NCBI GenBank assembly: GCA_019359245.1
Contig: JAHHHR010000018.1
Span: 62,001-126,000, forward strand
From: Nostoc desertorum CM1-VF14
Lineage (GTDB): Bacteria; Cyanobacteriota; Cyanobacteriia; Cyanobacteriales; Nostocaceae
Reading direction: 5' to 3'
DNA length: 64,000 nt
Shown here one piece after another: positions 63,481 through 64,000 of the stretch (position 1 is its first letter; each line of letters opens with the position of its first letter). The translations under genes and the position numbers were made by a program. The notes under the pieces were generated by a model. It ran no database searches. It worked only from the letters and a program-made list of their open reading frames with translations, and had not been told where the DNA came from.

Positions 63481-63825
63481 CTCGGTGATAGCTATAGCGT
63501 GTAAACTCAAATTTTGAAGAAGTGCGATCGCAAAAACAACTATCTTTATGCTGGTTCGCGTTCTTTAATTTTCCGGCATTACTGAATTTGAGTCTGAATG
63601 ATTCCAAACTCCTCTACAAAAATACGAGTTTAGGACTTGCCCTTTCAAGGTGACTAGTAAAATTTCTTTTTTTCTCTCTGCGCCCTCCGCGTCTCTGCGG
63701 TTTAAAAGTCTTTTATTTAACCACAGAGACGCAGAGAACACAGAGTTAAGAGGTACTAATGAGCATTGTGCCCGTAGAGTACGGGTATATTTACCTGAAA
63801 ATAGCTGTAAGTGTGGAATAGCTTA
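63481..63825. other. spacer with palindromic dispersed repeat
   Basis: A second copy of the dispersed sequence seen at 8300-8385 lies at about 63635-63705 (CCTTTCAAGGTGACT...GCGTCTCTGCGGTTTAA), immediately followed by an inverted copy of its right end (TTAACCACAGAGACGCAGAG at 63718-63737). The two together form a large palindrome. No gene is seen here. Confidence 0.6.
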
Positions 63826-64000
63826 TTAGTACTTGAAATTCACGTAAGTTTCAACCTTCTCTTCTGGCAACTCTTCTACAACCTGACACCGAATCATCTG
63901 CCTTAAATTCTCTGGTAGGCTCTCATAATAGTCTCGTTGGAGAGTCAAATCCACCTTCGGCGTGTGCAACCAATGCATAGCATAGCCCATAACTACCATC
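63826..64000 (-). CDS. partial hypothetical protein at window edge
   Basis: An open minus-strand frame enters from the right edge and ends with TAA at 63826. The visible part is about 57 residues (LTLQRDYYESLPENLRQMIR; EELPEEKVETYVNFKY). An in-frame ATG lies at 63997-63999, so it may either start at the edge or continue beyond it. I do not recognise it. Confidence 0.45.
   Translation of the reverse strand, partial: MVVMGYAMHWLHTPKVDLTLQRDYYESLPENLRQMIRCQVVEELPEEKVETYVNFKY

Overview
The window looks like chromosomal DNA of a filamentous, probably Nostoc-like, cyanobacterium. The signs are very frequent GCGATCGC (HIP1) octamers, a carboxysome shell gene (ccmP), System II cytochrome c assembly genes (ccdA, ccs1), a cyanobacterial TamB, many small dispersed GC-rich repeats in AT-rich spacers, and tandem minisatellites. 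No rRNA, tRNA or CRISPR array was seen. All functional calls rest on reading motifs and gene order; no database search was possible.

Left chromosomal part (1-19184): a PAS/Crp-type regulator, glycerol kinase, an MFS transporter, type-2 argC, a 63-bp minisatellite, a DUF1350 hydrolase-like protein, ccmP with a pentapeptide-repeat gene directly behind it, an RTX/PPC secreted protein, a PQQ-type sugar dehydrogenase, a fusion of a short-chain dehydrogenase with a DehI-like region, and an erythromycin-esterase-family protein.

Central part (19185-37971): an integrated element of about 18.7 kb bounded by a perfect 121-bp direct repeat. A tyrosine recombinase sits against the right-hand copy, and the target is the 5' end of a YciI-like gene. 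The element has four parts. (1) A lone cargo-like gene lies next to clustered integrase arm-type repeats at the left end. (2) A long, tightly coupled minus-strand operon (called A to L here, 28350 down to 20283) encodes a paralogous pair, a discoidin-like adhesin with a tail-fibre-like N-terminus, a Cys-rich protein, an 885-residue coiled-coil membrane protein, two small abundant-protein candidates and small membrane proteins. (3) A replication module holds a DUF3854/VapE-type primase-helicase and small genes. (4) A plus-strand operon carries a 40-residue membrane peptide, an FtsK/HerA-like ATPase, a zinc-ribbon protein and the integrase. No recognisable terminase, portal, tailed-phage capsid or relaxase was seen, so this is a candidate for an undescribed virus-like, satellite or appendage-producing element. 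A decayed integrase 3' end just outside the left boundary shows that the site was occupied before.

Right chromosomal part (37972-64000): the YciI-like gene, a phasin-like protein, an acidic Cys-rich protein, queF, a PstS-type phosphate-binding protein, ccs1 and ccdA, a 1787-residue TamB, a broken MobA-like nucleotidyltransferase gene with a 62-bp minisatellite, a MITE-like element, a ClC-type channel or exchanger, uvsE, and a glycan cluster. The cluster holds galE, a GH1-RmlD fusion and a glycosyltransferase-UDP-galactopyranose mutase fusion, which together suggest galactofuranose-containing polysaccharide. A DUF4142 protein, a GH43 glycosidase and a partial gene close the window.
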